Source: Streptomyces sp. RFCAC02 (GTDB lineage: Bacteria > Actinomycetota > Actinomycetes > Streptomycetales > Streptomycetaceae). From it: a stretch of DNA of 64,000 bases. Under the pieces are notes generated by a model. The model did no database searches and was not told the origin of the DNA. It saw nothing but the letters and a program-made list of their open reading frames with translations. This document shows, piece by piece, positions 50,183 through 58,769 of this stretch. The stretch's first letter is position 1; the number at the start of each line of letters is the position of its first letter. The position numbers and the translations under genes are program-made. The stretch covers positions 1,467,501 to 1,531,500 of the forward strand of contig NZ_SAUH01000001.1 in assembly GCF_004193175.1 (NCBI RefSeq), given 5' to 3'.

Positions 50183-51409
50183 GTGATCGTGCACGACACA
50201 ACTACCATGCTGATCGAACTTGGAGCCGTCGTCCTGGGCCTCGGGCTCGTCGGACGTCTGGCGGGACGGCTCAGTCTCTCCCCCATCCCGCTGTATCTGC
50301 TGATAGGACTCGCCTTCGGACACGGCGGGCTCGTCCCCCTGTCCACGACGGAGGACTTCATCGAGGTCGGCGCCGAGATCGGCGTCATCCTCCTGCTGCT
50401 CATGCTCGGCCTCGAGTACACCGCGACCGAGCTGGTGGACAGCCTCAAGACGCAGTACCCGTCCGGCATCGTGGACCTCGTCCTGAACGCCACCCCGGGC
50501 GCGGTCGCGGGCCTGCTCCTCGGCTGGGGGCCGGTGGGCGCGCTCGCCCTCGCCGGCGTCACGTACATCTCGTCGTCCGGCGTGATCGCGAAGATCCTCA
50601 CCGAGATGAAGCGGCTCGGCAACCGCGAGACGCCCGTCATCCTCGGCATCCTCGTCATCGAGGACCTGACGATGGCCGTCTACCTGCCGGTGCTGTCCAC
50701 CGTCCTGGCCGGCGTGGGGCTGGCCAGCGGCAGTCTGACGCTCGCGATAGCGCTCGGCACGGCCGGCGTGGCGCTGTTCGTGGCGCTGCGGCACGGCCGG
50801 TTCATCAGCAAGGCCGTCTCCTCCGACAACGCGGAGATGCTGCTGCTCGTCGTCCTCGGTCTGACGCTGCTGGTCGCCGGTGTCGCGCAGCGCCTCCAGG
50901 TGTCGGCGGCGGTCGGCGCGTTCCTCGTCGGCATCGCCCTGTCCGGGGAGGTCGCGCACACCACGCGGCGCCTGTTCATGCCGCTGCGGGACCTGTTCGC
51001 GGCCGTGTTCTTCGTCTTCTTCGGCCTCTCGACGAACCCGTCGGACATCCCGCCGGTCATCGTCCCGGCGCTGCTGCTCGCCATCGTCACGGCGGGCACG
51101 AAGATCGCGACCGGCTGGTACGCGGCACGGCGCGCCGGTATCGGGACGCGCGGGCGGTGGCGGGCCGGCGGCGCGCTCGTGGCGCGCGGCGAGTTCTCCA
51201 TCGTGATAGCGGGCCTGGCGTCCGCGACGGAGCCGCGTGTGGCACCGGTGGCGACCGCGTACGTGCTGATCCTCGTGATCGTCGGCCCGTTCGCGACCCG
51301 CTGGACGGAGCCGGTGGCGCGGAAGGCCGCCGAGTGGCGCGAGGCGCGCCGCCCGGTGGAGGCGGCGCAGGTCGTCGGCGAGCCGCGGGGTGCCGAGTCC
51401 GGCGTGTGA
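50183..51409 (+). CDS. CPA2-family K+(Na+)/H+ antiporter (KhtU-like)
   Basis: A 408-residue membrane protein with about 12 helices. Family blocks are LGLGLVGRLAGRLSLSPIPLYLL near the N terminus, FIEVGAEIGVILLLLMLGLEYT near residue 55, ILGILVIEDLTMAVYLPV near 155 with the ion-binding Asp, and FFVFFGLSTNPSDIP near 280. It exchanges cations for protons. The GTG start follows AAGGG; GTG 50189 is an alternative. With the preceding gene it forms a two-component antiporter. Confidence 0.9.
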   Translation: MIVHDTTTMLIELGAVVLGLGLVGRLAGRLSLSPIPLYLLIGLAFGHGGLVPLSTTEDFIEVGAEIGVILLLLMLGLEYTATELVDSLKTQYPSGIVDLVLNATPGAVAGLLLGWGPVGALALAGVTYISSSGVIAKILTEMKRLGNRETPVILGILVIEDLTMAVYLPVLSTVLAGVGLASGSLTLAIALGTAGVALFVALRHGRFISKAVSSDNAEMLLLVVLGLTLLVAGVAQRLQVSAAVGAFLVGIALSGEVAHTTRRLFMPLRDLFAAVFFVFFGLSTNPSDIPPVIVPALLLAIVTAGTKIATGWYAARRAGIGTRGRWRAGGALVARGEFSIVIAGLASATEPRVAPVATAYVLILVIVGPFATRWTEPVARKAAEWREARRPVEAAQVVGEPRGAESGV

Positions 51410-51542
51410 GCCGGACGCCCGGGGCGCGGTCGGCGGGGTGCGGGCGTGCGGGACGCCCGTGCACGGCCGCCGCGCAGTGGGCCGTATCACTGATATGACC
51501 GTATGGCCGGATCGCCCAGGGGGATGAGGCATCATCTGCCTC

Positions 51543-52967
51543 ATGGGAATAGTCGCCGGCCTCGACAGCTCGTCCGTCCACACCCGCATCGTCGTCTGCG
51601 ACACGGACACGGGGCAGGTGATCCGGCAGGGGCTGGCGGAGCATCCGGCCGCCGACAGCGTTCCCGGCTCCTGGCTGCTGTCGCTCGGCGAGGCCGCGGA
51701 CGGCGGCATGCTGGAGGGCGTCACGGCGATCGGCGTCACCGCGCAGCCCCTCGGCGTCGTCCCGCTCGACGCGGACGGCCAGCCCGTCGGCCCCGATCTG
51801 GAAGCGGGCGAGGACCGGGCGCGCGGCGCGGCGCTCGGTCTCGTGGAGGCGCTGGGCGGGCCTGCCGCGTGGGCGGAGGCCGTCGGCTGCGTCCCGCAGT
51901 CCAAGCACCCCGTCACATGGCTGCGGCGGCTCGCCCGCGAGGAGCCGGAGTCCGCGAAGCGCGTGCGGTCCGTCCTGCAGGCCCAGGACTGGCTCGTGTG
52001 GCAGCTCCTGGGCCGGCCGGAGCGCCGCACCACGGACCGGGGCTGCGCCTCGGCGACCGGTTACTGGTCGGCCGCCTCCGAGTCGTGGCGGTACGAGCTG
52101 GCCGAGCTGGCCCTCGGCCACCCGGTGACGCTGCCCGAGGTCATCGGCCACGCGGAGGCCGCCGGCCGTACGCCCGAGGGCCTCCTCATCCCGGCCGGCA
52201 CGGGCGAGACGATGGCGGCGGCCCTCGGCCTCGGCGTCGGCCCGGGGGACGCGGTCGTGTCCCTCGGCGCCTCCGGGTCGGTGTGCGCGGTGCACGACGA
52301 GGCGCTGACCGACTCGACGGGCACCATCACGTCGTTCGCCGACGCCACGGGCCGCCACCTGCCGGCCGTCCGCACCCTCAACGCGACGCGCGTCCTGCGC
52401 GGCACGGCCGAACTCCTCGGCATCGACCTCGCGGCCCTCTCCGACCTCGCGCTGCGGTCGACGCCGGGCGCGCACGGGCTGGTGTTCCTCCCCTACCTCG
52501 CCGGCGAACGCACCCCCGACCTGCCGCACACCGCCGGCACGCTGTCCGGGCTGCGGCGGGAGAGCATGAAGCCGGAGCATCTGGCGCGTGCCGCGTTCGA
52601 GGGCATGCTGTGCGGACTGGCGGACGCGGCGGGCGTACTGCGTGACCGGGGAGTGCGGATCGACCGCGTGTTCCTGCTGGGTCCGGCCGCCGAACTGCCG
52701 GCCGTCAAGGCCCTGGCCCCGGCGATCCTCGGGGCGCAGGTCATCGTGCCGGACCCGGCGGACTACACCGCGATCGGCGCGGCACGGCAGGCGGCGTGGG
52801 CGCAGGGCGTGGCGGACGGGACGCTGACGCCGCAGGAACCGCCGGCGTGGCCGTCCGCGCCTGGCGACGTGCTCGACCCCGGGGACGAACTGCCCGTGGG
52901 CACGGCCGTGCGGCAGCAGTACGCGGCCGTGCGGGACGAGACGCACCCGGGCGCGTTCGGCGCCTGA
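51543..52967 (+). CDS. FGGY-family carbohydrate kinase (xylulokinase-like)
   Basis: A 474-residue sugar kinase of the FGGY family: ATP-site GLDSSSVHTRIVVCDTDTG at the N terminus, CVPQSKHPVTWLRRLA near residue 118, LIPAGTGETMAAALG near 220, GASGSVCAVHDEA near 245, and LPAVKALAPAILGAQV near 385. It is typical of actinomycete xylulokinase-like proteins and slightly shorter than E. coli XylB. It would phosphorylate a pentulose or related ketose. No isomerase lies nearby. Confidence 0.83.
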   Translation: MGIVAGLDSSSVHTRIVVCDTDTGQVIRQGLAEHPAADSVPGSWLLSLGEAADGGMLEGVTAIGVTAQPLGVVPLDADGQPVGPDLEAGEDRARGAALGLVEALGGPAAWAEAVGCVPQSKHPVTWLRRLAREEPESAKRVRSVLQAQDWLVWQLLGRPERRTTDRGCASATGYWSAASESWRYELAELALGHPVTLPEVIGHAEAAGRTPEGLLIPAGTGETMAAALGLGVGPGDAVVSLGASGSVCAVHDEALTDSTGTITSFADATGRHLPAVRTLNATRVLRGTAELLGIDLAALSDLALRSTPGAHGLVFLPYLAGERTPDLPHTAGTLSGLRRESMKPEHLARAAFEGMLCGLADAAGVLRDRGVRIDRVFLLGPAAELPAVKALAPAILGAQVIVPDPADYTAIGAARQAAWAQGVADGTLTPQEPPAWPSAPGDVLDPGDELPVGTAVRQQYAAVRDETHPGAFGA

Positions 52968-52979
52968 GCCGGCCGCTAC

Positions 52980-52997
52980 CGCCGTGTCGACACGGCG
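52980..52997. repeat. Perfect 18-bp palindrome CGCCGTGTC/GACACGGCG
   Basis: Starts 13 bp after the kinase stop and has no loop. It could be a terminator stem or an operator for the following leader/methyltransferase unit. Confidence 0.5.
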
Positions 52998-53067
52998 ACT
53001 TGGCGGTTTGCCCGCCGGGGCGGTGCCGTGCGAGTCTCGTGCGACACCTCTCGGAAGGGCTGACCCC

Positions 53068-53127
53068 GTGACGCTCGGCATGGTTCTCGGCGACATCTCC
53101 TCCCGCGCCTCGACGCGGGAGCGGTAG
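53068..53127 (+). CDS. Candidate 19-residue leader peptide
   Basis: GTG start with GGAAGGG at about 8 bp, 20 codons including TAG, Arg/Ser-rich C-terminal half (SSRASTRER). It lies 127 bp before the methyltransferase and overlaps one hairpin. Arrangement resembles attenuation leaders, but the peptide has no known family. Confidence 0.35.
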   Translation: MTLGMVLGDISSRASTRER

Positions 53128-53182
53128 CTCTTCCCCTTTCCTCCGCTCCACCGGTCCGGCCCACGCCGCGCGGGCCGGTTCC
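53101..53182 (+). promoter_or_regulatory. Two hairpins between leader ORF and methyltransferase
   Basis: TCCCGCG/CGCGGGA (53101-53107 with 53114-53120) lies inside the leader ORF. CCGGCCC/GGGCCGG (53156-53162 with 53172-53178), extendable with flanking CCGG, follows it. Ribosome position on the leader could change which structure forms. Confidence 0.4.
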
Positions 53183-53254
53183 GGGTGTTTGCCGCACCTC
53201 CTCGTCGAAGCGCTCTTCGTGCCCCGCACGTTCGAGATTCACGAGGAGTACGTC

Positions 53255-54373
53255 GTGTCCACCATCCGCTGGACCGAGGACCGCACCGCACGTTCCGCGC
53301 GCTGGCACTCCGAGAACGCGACCCCGCCGCCCGCCCGTGTCGTCGTGGCGGACGACCGCATGCCGGCCGACACCGCCCACCGCCTCGCTGCCGGGGGCAC
53401 GGCCCTGCTGTGGCGGGGTGATTACCACAACGCGCGCCACCTGCTGCGCGCCATGGGCCGCCGCCTCGACAGGGCGGCGCCCCGACGGCCGGGGGCGACG
53501 GCCCTCGACATGTATCGCGCCCACCGGGCGGCGCGCGGGCAGCGGGCGCGGGTCCTGGGCAGGCTCGTCGTGCTGCTGGACGCCGCGTACGCCCTGGATC
53601 TGCGCAGAGCGCCGGATGTACGCGCGGCCTGCGCGGAGGCGTACGGGCCGGGGCGCGGGCCGATGGTGGTCTCGTTGACCGAACTCCTGGGCGTCATCGG
53701 GGCGCGGCAGTGGCGGGTGAGGGGCGTGGAGGTACCGGCGCTGGGGGCGCGCGTCCATCCGCACTACGGGGTTTTCTCGCCGGTCAGGGGCGAGTACGTG
53801 GACCTGGTGGCGCGGGCGCCGCTGCCGGGGCGCCGTACGGCGTTCGACCTGGGCACGGGGACCGGTGTGCTCGCGACGGTACTGGCGCGCCGGGGCGTCG
53901 GGCGTGTCACGGCGACCGACATCAGCGCACGGGCGCGGGCGTGCGCGCGGGACAACGTACGGCGGCTCGGCCTGGGCAACCGCGTGCAGGTGGCCGACGG
54001 GCCGGCGCTCTACCCGGAGGGCCGTGCCGACGTGGTGGTCTGCAACCCGCCGTGGTTGCCGGGCAGTCCGTCGTCGGCTCTGGAACGGGGCGTGTACGAC
54101 GCGGACAGCGGCATGCTGCGCGCCTTCCTGACCGGCCTCGCCGCCCACCTGGAACCGGGCGGCGAGGGCTGGCTGATCCTGTCGGACCTGGCGGAACGGC
54201 TGGGACTCAGGCGGGAGGACGAGGTCACGGAGGCGATCGCAGCGGCGGGCCTGCACGTGGTGGACCGCATGGACACACACCCGAACCACCGCCGCGCACG
54301 GGATACGACGGACCCCCTCCACGCGGCACGCGGAGCGGAAGTCACATCACTGTGGCGGCTGTCGGCACCCTGA
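53255..54373 (+). CDS. Class I SAM-dependent methyltransferase (NPPW type)
   Basis: A 372-residue protein. The C-terminal half is a methyltransferase: SAM motif DLGTGTGVLATVLARRG near residue 198, acidic loop TATDISARARACARDN near 222, and catalytic NPPW (VVCNPPWLPG near 262), a signature of N-methylation of glutamine, adenine or guanine. The N-terminal half (DDRMPADTAHRLAAGGTALLW) is family-specific and may bind the substrate. GTG 53255 has ACGAGGAG upstream. It is preceded by a possible attenuator, and its 3' end adjoins the CRISPR leader. Confidence 0.82.
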   Translation: MSTIRWTEDRTARSARWHSENATPPPARVVVADDRMPADTAHRLAAGGTALLWRGDYHNARHLLRAMGRRLDRAAPRRPGATALDMYRAHRAARGQRARVLGRLVVLLDAAYALDLRRAPDVRAACAEAYGPGRGPMVVSLTELLGVIGARQWRVRGVEVPALGARVHPHYGVFSPVRGEYVDLVARAPLPGRRTAFDLGTGTGVLATVLARRGVGRVTATDISARARACARDNVRRLGLGNRVQVADGPALYPEGRADVVVCNPPWLPGSPSSALERGVYDADSGMLRAFLTGLAAHLEPGGEGWLILSDLAERLGLRREDEVTEAIAAAGLHVVDRMDTHPNHRRARDTTDPLHAARGAEVTSLWRLSAP

Positions 54374-54486
54374 ATCCCACAACTCCGACCAGACCGGCCG
54401 GGAACCTCTGCGACCATGGGCGGGTGCGGCAGCAGACGCCGAATCACGAAACGGCAAAGTCCCCCTAACACCCCAGCTCACCAAGG

Positions 54487-54942
54487 GTGCTCCCCGCGCA
54501 GGCGGGGGTGGTCCGGGGGGGTCCCCGGAGGGTTCCCGTGGGGTTCCGTGCTCCCCGCGCAGGCGGGGGTGGTCCGACGCCGCCCCGGCGACCATTGCTT
54601 GGCCGCGCGTGCTCCCCGCGCAGGCGGGGGTGGTCCGAGCTTTGCCGTCGGAACTCTTGACGGTGTCCTGTGCTCCCCGCGCGAGCGGGGGTGGTCCGGT
54701 GATCGCCGACCTCGGCGCGGCCGGCGGCGGGTGCTCCCCGCGCGAGCGGGGGTGGTCCGTTGGCCGACTGCGAGTCGATGAAGGTCGGTGAGTGCTCCCC
54801 GCGCGAGCGGGGGTGGTCCGCTCGTCTCGGCCGGGATGGCGACGCCGGTCGCGTGCTCCCCGCGCAGGCGGGGGTGGTCCGCGCGGCTCAATGTCGACCG
54901 CGGCTCGTTCGGCGTGCTCCCCGCGCAAGCGGGGGTGGTTTC
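54487..54942 (+). CRISPR. Orphan type I-E CRISPR array, 8 repeats and 7 spacers
   Basis: 29-bp repeats start at 54487, 54548, 54609, 54670, 54731, 54792, 54853 and 54914; every spacer is 32 bp. The repeat begins GTGCTCCCCGCGC and ends GGGGGTGGTCCG, the type I-E form of Streptomyces. The middle varies: GCAGGCG in repeats 1, 2, 3 and 7, GCGAGCG in 4, 5 and 6, GCAAGCG in 8. Repeat 8 also ends GTTTC rather than TCCG, marking the leader-distal end. The leader is therefore on the left (about 54374-54486). No cas gene is present in the window. Confidence 0.97.
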
Positions 54943-54984
54943 AATGCGTTGGCCGAATCGGGGTGTCCAGGCCAGGATGCGGTT

Positions 54985-55611
54985 GTGCGTGATGTCCGTG
55001 AGGATCCCGAGTTGCTTGGGCTGGTTCGCCGCTTCGTCACGCCTGACCGGCGGTATCTCAAGCTCGGTGGGGGGCTCCTGGGCATGGCCGAGGACCGGCG
55101 CGTCGAGTTCCTGCGGAGGGTCGGTGAGGCCGCCGGCGGCATCACGGCCCGGGAGTTGACCGTCCTGTTCGAAGGCGGTTGGCGCGAACGCAGAACGGCG
55201 GCCTGGCTCGTCGCTGTCTCCGGCAGGACCGAGTTCCGTGAACGTCTCGGCGAACTCCTCCTCGCCAGCGGCGGACCCTACGCGGGTCAGGCGTACTGCG
55301 TCGCCCTCGCTGCGTTCGGTACCCCCGCCGACGCCGACCTGCTGGCCGCGTACCTCGACCACTACCTGCGGCGCCCCGACCTCTTCTACGACCAGACGGC
55401 CGCCATCGGCGCGCTCCTGCACCTGGACGCCAAACTCGGTACCGATCGAGCAGCCCCGTTCGTCTCCCCGGGCGGCCTGTGGGACCAGTGGATCGACGGC
55501 CCGCCCCGCAAGACGCACCACGATGCCCCGGACACCTACCGCGAGTTCATGAGTCGGCTCTGCGCCTGCGCCGACGAGAGCGCCGGGCACTGCGCAAGCA
55601 GGAAACGATGA
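54985..55611 (+). CDS. DUF6000 family protein
   Basis: A 208-residue soluble protein. RRFVTPDRRYLKLGGG near residue 13, ITARELTVLFEGGWRERRTAAWLVAVSGR near 50, and GQAYCVALAAFGTPADADLLAAYLDHYL near 95 match the DUF6000 family from memory; function is unknown. GTG 54985 is chosen because upstream sequence runs into the CRISPR repeat; AGGA lies 8 bp before. It begins 42 bp after the last repeat, so transcription through the array may reach it. Confidence 0.68.
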   Translation: MRDVREDPELLGLVRRFVTPDRRYLKLGGGLLGMAEDRRVEFLRRVGEAAGGITARELTVLFEGGWRERRTAAWLVAVSGRTEFRERLGELLLASGGPYAGQAYCVALAAFGTPADADLLAAYLDHYLRRPDLFYDQTAAIGALLHLDAKLGTDRAAPFVSPGGLWDQWIDGPPRKTHHDAPDTYREFMSRLCACADESAGHCASRKR

Positions 55612-55761
55612 CGCCCTCCTCGGCTGGGTGACGCTGGGCGAACCCCGGAGACATCCGGGTACCGGGGCTGGGACAGCGATTTCCGTCCGCCCTCCCGCGC
55701 ACCTCGTGACGCGTGGGTGGCGGCGCCTCCGGCTCATGGCCAGCGCGGGGGCGCCGCCGGT

Positions 55762-55881
55762 TCAGGGGGTGGTGTCGTGGTCGAGTGCTCGGGCGACGGT
55801 CCGGGCGATGTGGACGAACAGCCCGGCCCAGGCGGCGAGTCCTGCACCGGCCAGGCCGAGGGTGATCCAGGCTGCGGTCAC
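55762..55881 (-). CDS. 39-residue single-pass membrane peptide, translationally coupled
   Basis: A short ORF beginning GTG (55879-55881) that overlaps the TGA of the upstream four-cysteine protein gene by 4 bp. It has one clear hydrophobic helix (ITLGLAGAGLAAWAGLFVHIA) and a basic/acidic tail. Coupling, helix and position support a real small protein. Confidence 0.55.
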   Translation of the reverse strand: MTAAWITLGLAGAGLAAWAGLFVHIARTVARALDHDTTP

Positions 55882-56630
55882 CGGTCGGTCTCGGTGACGA
55901 TGTCGCGGACGGCGGTGCGCAGAACGTCCACGGCATCGGCGGCGATAGCACGGGCCGCGTCGCGTTCCAGGTCCCGGGTGGTGCGGGCGGCGGCCAGAGT
56001 GGCGGCGGGCCACAGCCGGTCCATGGCGGGCTGGACGTCGGCCAACTGGTCCTCGTCCAGATCGGCGAGCCGCCTCACGAGGTCGGTGGGAACGATGTCG
56101 GGCCAGTAGTGCAGGTCACCACGGCTGCTGCTCGGGTGCGCGAGGAACGGAACAAGCCGCTGCTCCACCAGACACGAGTGGCACGCCTGGAACCCGCGCC
56201 CGGGACCGGCCGTCGCCTCCCCCGCCGCCACGGTCGTCAATGGCCCGGTGGTGGTCTCGCAGTACATACACAACGGCCCCGGAGCCGCATCCACAGCAGC
56301 CCGCAACGCGTCCACCGCCGCCGTGATCCCGTGCACGGCCTTCGCACGCACCGCGACGAACAGCCGCGTCACGACCGGCTGAAGCGCCACACCCGGAGCC
56401 AGATCGGCCAACCGCTCCACCAGAACGTCCGGCACCTCCTCCGGCCACTGATGCGGCTCACCCCAACTCGACACCGGATGATGCACCACCGGAATCAGAC
56501 GACAGGCGAGCAAACAAGGCCGACACGCATGCTGCGCCCACCCCGCCGCCGACTCCGCCTGCACCAACGAAATCACCGTCAACGCCGGACCAGCCGCACC
56601 ACAACCGCCGCAGTAGGGGTTCAGGGTCAT
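55878..56630 (-). CDS. Duplicated four-cysteine (zinc-ribbon-like) protein
   Basis: A 250-residue protein built of two homologous ~114-residue halves. Each has CxxC-N25-CxxC: Cys7/10/36/39 and Cys121/124/150/153, exactly the same spacing, followed by RLIPVVHHP or RLVPFLAHP and by W-P-x-x-VP-x-x-L/V-x-R-LADL. Zinc binding is the likely structural role. I do not recognise the family. ATG 56630 has GGAG 8 bp upstream. A membrane mini-protein follows by a 4-bp overlap. Confidence 0.7.
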   Translation of the reverse strand: MTLNPYCGGCGAAGPALTVISLVQAESAAGWAQHACRPCLLACRLIPVVHHPVSSWGEPHQWPEEVPDVLVERLADLAPGVALQPVVTRLFVAVRAKAVHGITAAVDALRAAVDAAPGPLCMYCETTTGPLTTVAAGEATAGPGRGFQACHSCLVEQRLVPFLAHPSSSRGDLHYWPDIVPTDLVRRLADLDEDQLADVQPAMDRLWPAATLAAARTTRDLERDAARAIAADAVDVLRTAVRDIVTETDR

Positions 56631-56765
56631 GACACCGCTCCCGCCTCGCCCGCGTTGGCGTGGGTCGGGTGGCCCGGCGGCCGTTCCGGCCGAACGGTTT
56701 CGGAAATGCCGTCCCGCCTCGCGGCTGGGACGGGCGACTGCTGTGTCCTCACAGGCGGCTCCATA

Positions 56766-56833
56766 TGACAGTAGGGGCGACTGTCACATACAACGCCCGT
56801 AATCACACTCCAACTATCAGTGATGACTGATAG
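56766..56833. promoter_or_regulatory. Two palindromes in the 244-bp intergenic region
   Basis: TGACAGT-N7-ACTGTCA (56766-56786) and CTATCAGT-N4-ACTGATAG (56814-56833), both perfect and in AT-rich DNA upstream of the four-cysteine gene. Candidate operators, possibly of the XRE regulator encoded next to them. No gene is seen in 56631-56874. Confidence 0.5.
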
Positions 56834-56874
56834 CCCGTCACTGGCAATCAGGGCGTCGTCCAGCGCGAGATGTG

Positions 56875-58059
56875 CTAGACGCCGAGCCACGCCCCGAAAG
56901 CCCCGAAAGATTCGGGGAGCTGGCGCCGGGCCGCCGCCAGCCCGGCGTAGGTCTCCCGGATCAGGGGGTGGTACTTCGTCTGCTGTGCGCCAGCGGCTCG
57001 CGCCGCGCGGAGCGACGCGAAAGCTCCGTCGAGCTGTCCGCACCACAGTTGCGCCCGGGCCACCTCGGCGTGATGGTGCGCCGTCCGCGACGCCGGCCAG
57101 TCGTCGGGGATGGTGAACTGCCCGGCAGCCCGCACCGCATCGTCGCAGAGGTCGCGTTCGGCCAGTGTCGCCACCCGGTGGACTTCGACGTTCGTCGGCC
57201 CGAACGCCATCCAGTGCACCCGCTCGGCGCGGCCCGTCACCGCAGCGATCCGGGCCGCCTCGGCAATGTGTCCCTCGGCAGCCCCACCATCCCTGGCCCG
57301 AGCGCGCAGCACGGCCGCCCCTAGGTGCAACTGGCCCGTAGCCACATCGCGTTCACGCCCGGCATCGGCCTGCTGAAGCGTCGCCAGCCCGGCGGATACC
57401 AACCTCTGACCTGTTCGGTACTCGGCAGATCGCAGGTACACCAGAGACCGCATGTACTGCCGCATCGCGCTGAGCACCGGCGAGGACGCCCGCTGCGCCG
57501 CCCACTCCATACGATCCAGCGCCACCGTGCAGAGGTCCGTATACCCGAGCTTCGTCGTGACGTCGTAGGCCGTTCGGTACGTACTGGCCAGCGTGGACCA
57601 CGCCTCCGACGAGGGAGCGCGGTACGCGGCGGCGGTGGCCTCGACAATGAGTCCGGGCAGTTCGGACGCGACCTGCTGGAGCCGGGTCGCGCGCACAAGA
57701 GCACAGAGAGTGTCCGCGTGCACCGCCAGGTCCGCGCCCGTCCGGGGAGTGACCTCGGGGTCGTCGCCGAGGTCATACACGTCGAGGGCGGCACGGATCG
57801 GCTGGATCAGCTGATCGAGGCGGTCCCGACGCAGGTCGTGCAGATAGGGCTGGCCCGTGAGATCTGAGACGGGCACGGACAGAGCCCGCGCGATGGCCCC
57901 CAGCACGGCCGGGCTGGCGGGCAGCGCACCCTGCTCGATCTTGGTGATGGTGCTGTAGGAAACGGGCGCCCTCGCGGCCAGCTCGCGCTGAGTGAGACGC
58001 CGCGCCTTGCGGATCCGCTTGATACGGGCTCCGGCGTGTTCGTCGGTGGGTGATGACAT
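56875..58059 (-). CDS. XRE-family regulator with TPR-like C-terminal domain
   Basis: A 394-residue protein. The N terminus (residues 10-65) is a Cro/CI helix-turn-helix (RIRKARRLTQRELAARAPVSYSTITKIEQG). The rest is an all-helical tetratricopeptide-like region, as in Streptomyces regulators that pair with DUF397 or flavoprotein genes. GGAG lies 6 bp before the ATG. It is divergent from the two flavoprotein genes and probably controls them; a peptide or small-molecule ligand would bind the TPR. Confidence 0.85.
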   Translation of the reverse strand: MSSPTDEHAGARIKRIRKARRLTQRELAARAPVSYSTITKIEQGALPASPAVLGAIARALSVPVSDLTGQPYLHDLRRDRLDQLIQPIRAALDVYDLGDDPEVTPRTGADLAVHADTLCALVRATRLQQVASELPGLIVEATAAAYRAPSSEAWSTLASTYRTAYDVTTKLGYTDLCTVALDRMEWAAQRASSPVLSAMRQYMRSLVYLRSAEYRTGQRLVSAGLATLQQADAGRERDVATGQLHLGAAVLRARARDGGAAEGHIAEAARIAAVTGRAERVHWMAFGPTNVEVHRVATLAERDLCDDAVRAAGQFTIPDDWPASRTAHHHAEVARAQLWCGQLDGAFASLRAARAAGAQQTKYHPLIRETYAGLAAARRQLPESFGAFGAWLGV

Positions 58060-58180
58060 GCTGAACTCCGTTACCGCCCTTGGCTGTCACCTGGACGGTA
58101 CCCCGGTTCCCAGGCGGGACGAACGGAACGGATGGCAGCGGACAATTGCGCAGGCCGGCGGTTCGCTGTGGACTGCCGGA

Positions 58181-58714
58181 ATGACCTCTCGAGTCCTGTA
58201 CCTGATCGGCTGTGCCGCCCCACCAGTGGAACAGGTGCGTACGGCTGCCCAGCTATCGATGGATGCCGGGTGGGACGTGTGTCTTTGTCTCACTCCGTCA
58301 GCCGCACGGTGGGTTGAGTCCGAACTCGTGGAGTTGGAGTCACTGACCGGTCATCCAGTCAGGGTCGAGTACCGTCTGCCCGGCACGGAACGGGGTTGGC
58401 CACCGGCTGATGCCGTGCTGGCCGCCCCGACGACGTTCAACACCATGAACAAGTGGGCGCAGGGCGTCGCAGACACCCTGGCGCTTGGACTTCTCACGGA
58501 GGCCATCGGCCTGGACGTCCCGGTCGTCAGCCTGCCCTATCTGAACCGGGCGCAGGCGCGGCATCCCGCTTGGGACGCCAGTGTCGCGCTCCTGCGTGGC
58601 GCTGGCGTGACCGTACTGCTCGGTGAGGGCGGTTTCGTTCCCCACGTACCGAAGCACGGGGACGCGGCCGCCTTCCCTTGGCACGCTGCTCTGCGGGCGC
58701 TACCGGCGACTTGA
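58181..58714 (+). CDS. Flavoprotein family protein, copy 1
   Basis: A 177-residue protein of the phosphopantothenoylcysteine-decarboxylase-like flavoprotein family: RVLYLIGCAAPPVEQVRTA at the N terminus, and the FMN-contact region LAAPTTFNTMNKWAQGVADTLAL near residue 80. It likely binds FMN and may decarboxylate or oxidise a small substrate or peptide C terminus. The ATG lacks a clear ribosome site; GTGGACTGCCGGAATGA is shared in near-identical form with copy 2. Divergent from the XRE gene. Confidence 0.72.
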   Translation: MTSRVLYLIGCAAPPVEQVRTAAQLSMDAGWDVCLCLTPSAARWVESELVELESLTGHPVRVEYRLPGTERGWPPADAVLAAPTTFNTMNKWAQGVADTLALGLLTEAIGLDVPVVSLPYLNRAQARHPAWDASVALLRGAGVTVLLGEGGFVPHVPKHGDAAAFPWHAALRALPAT

Positions 58715-58769
58715 GGGTGCCGGTACCGAATCCCCGGGCCACCTGGGCTCCGTGTGGTGGACTTCGGGC

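Noticed and set aside
54487..54942. Small proteins rich in CSPRERGWS or PAQAGVV
   Set aside because: These reading frames are translated CRISPR repeats and are not genes.
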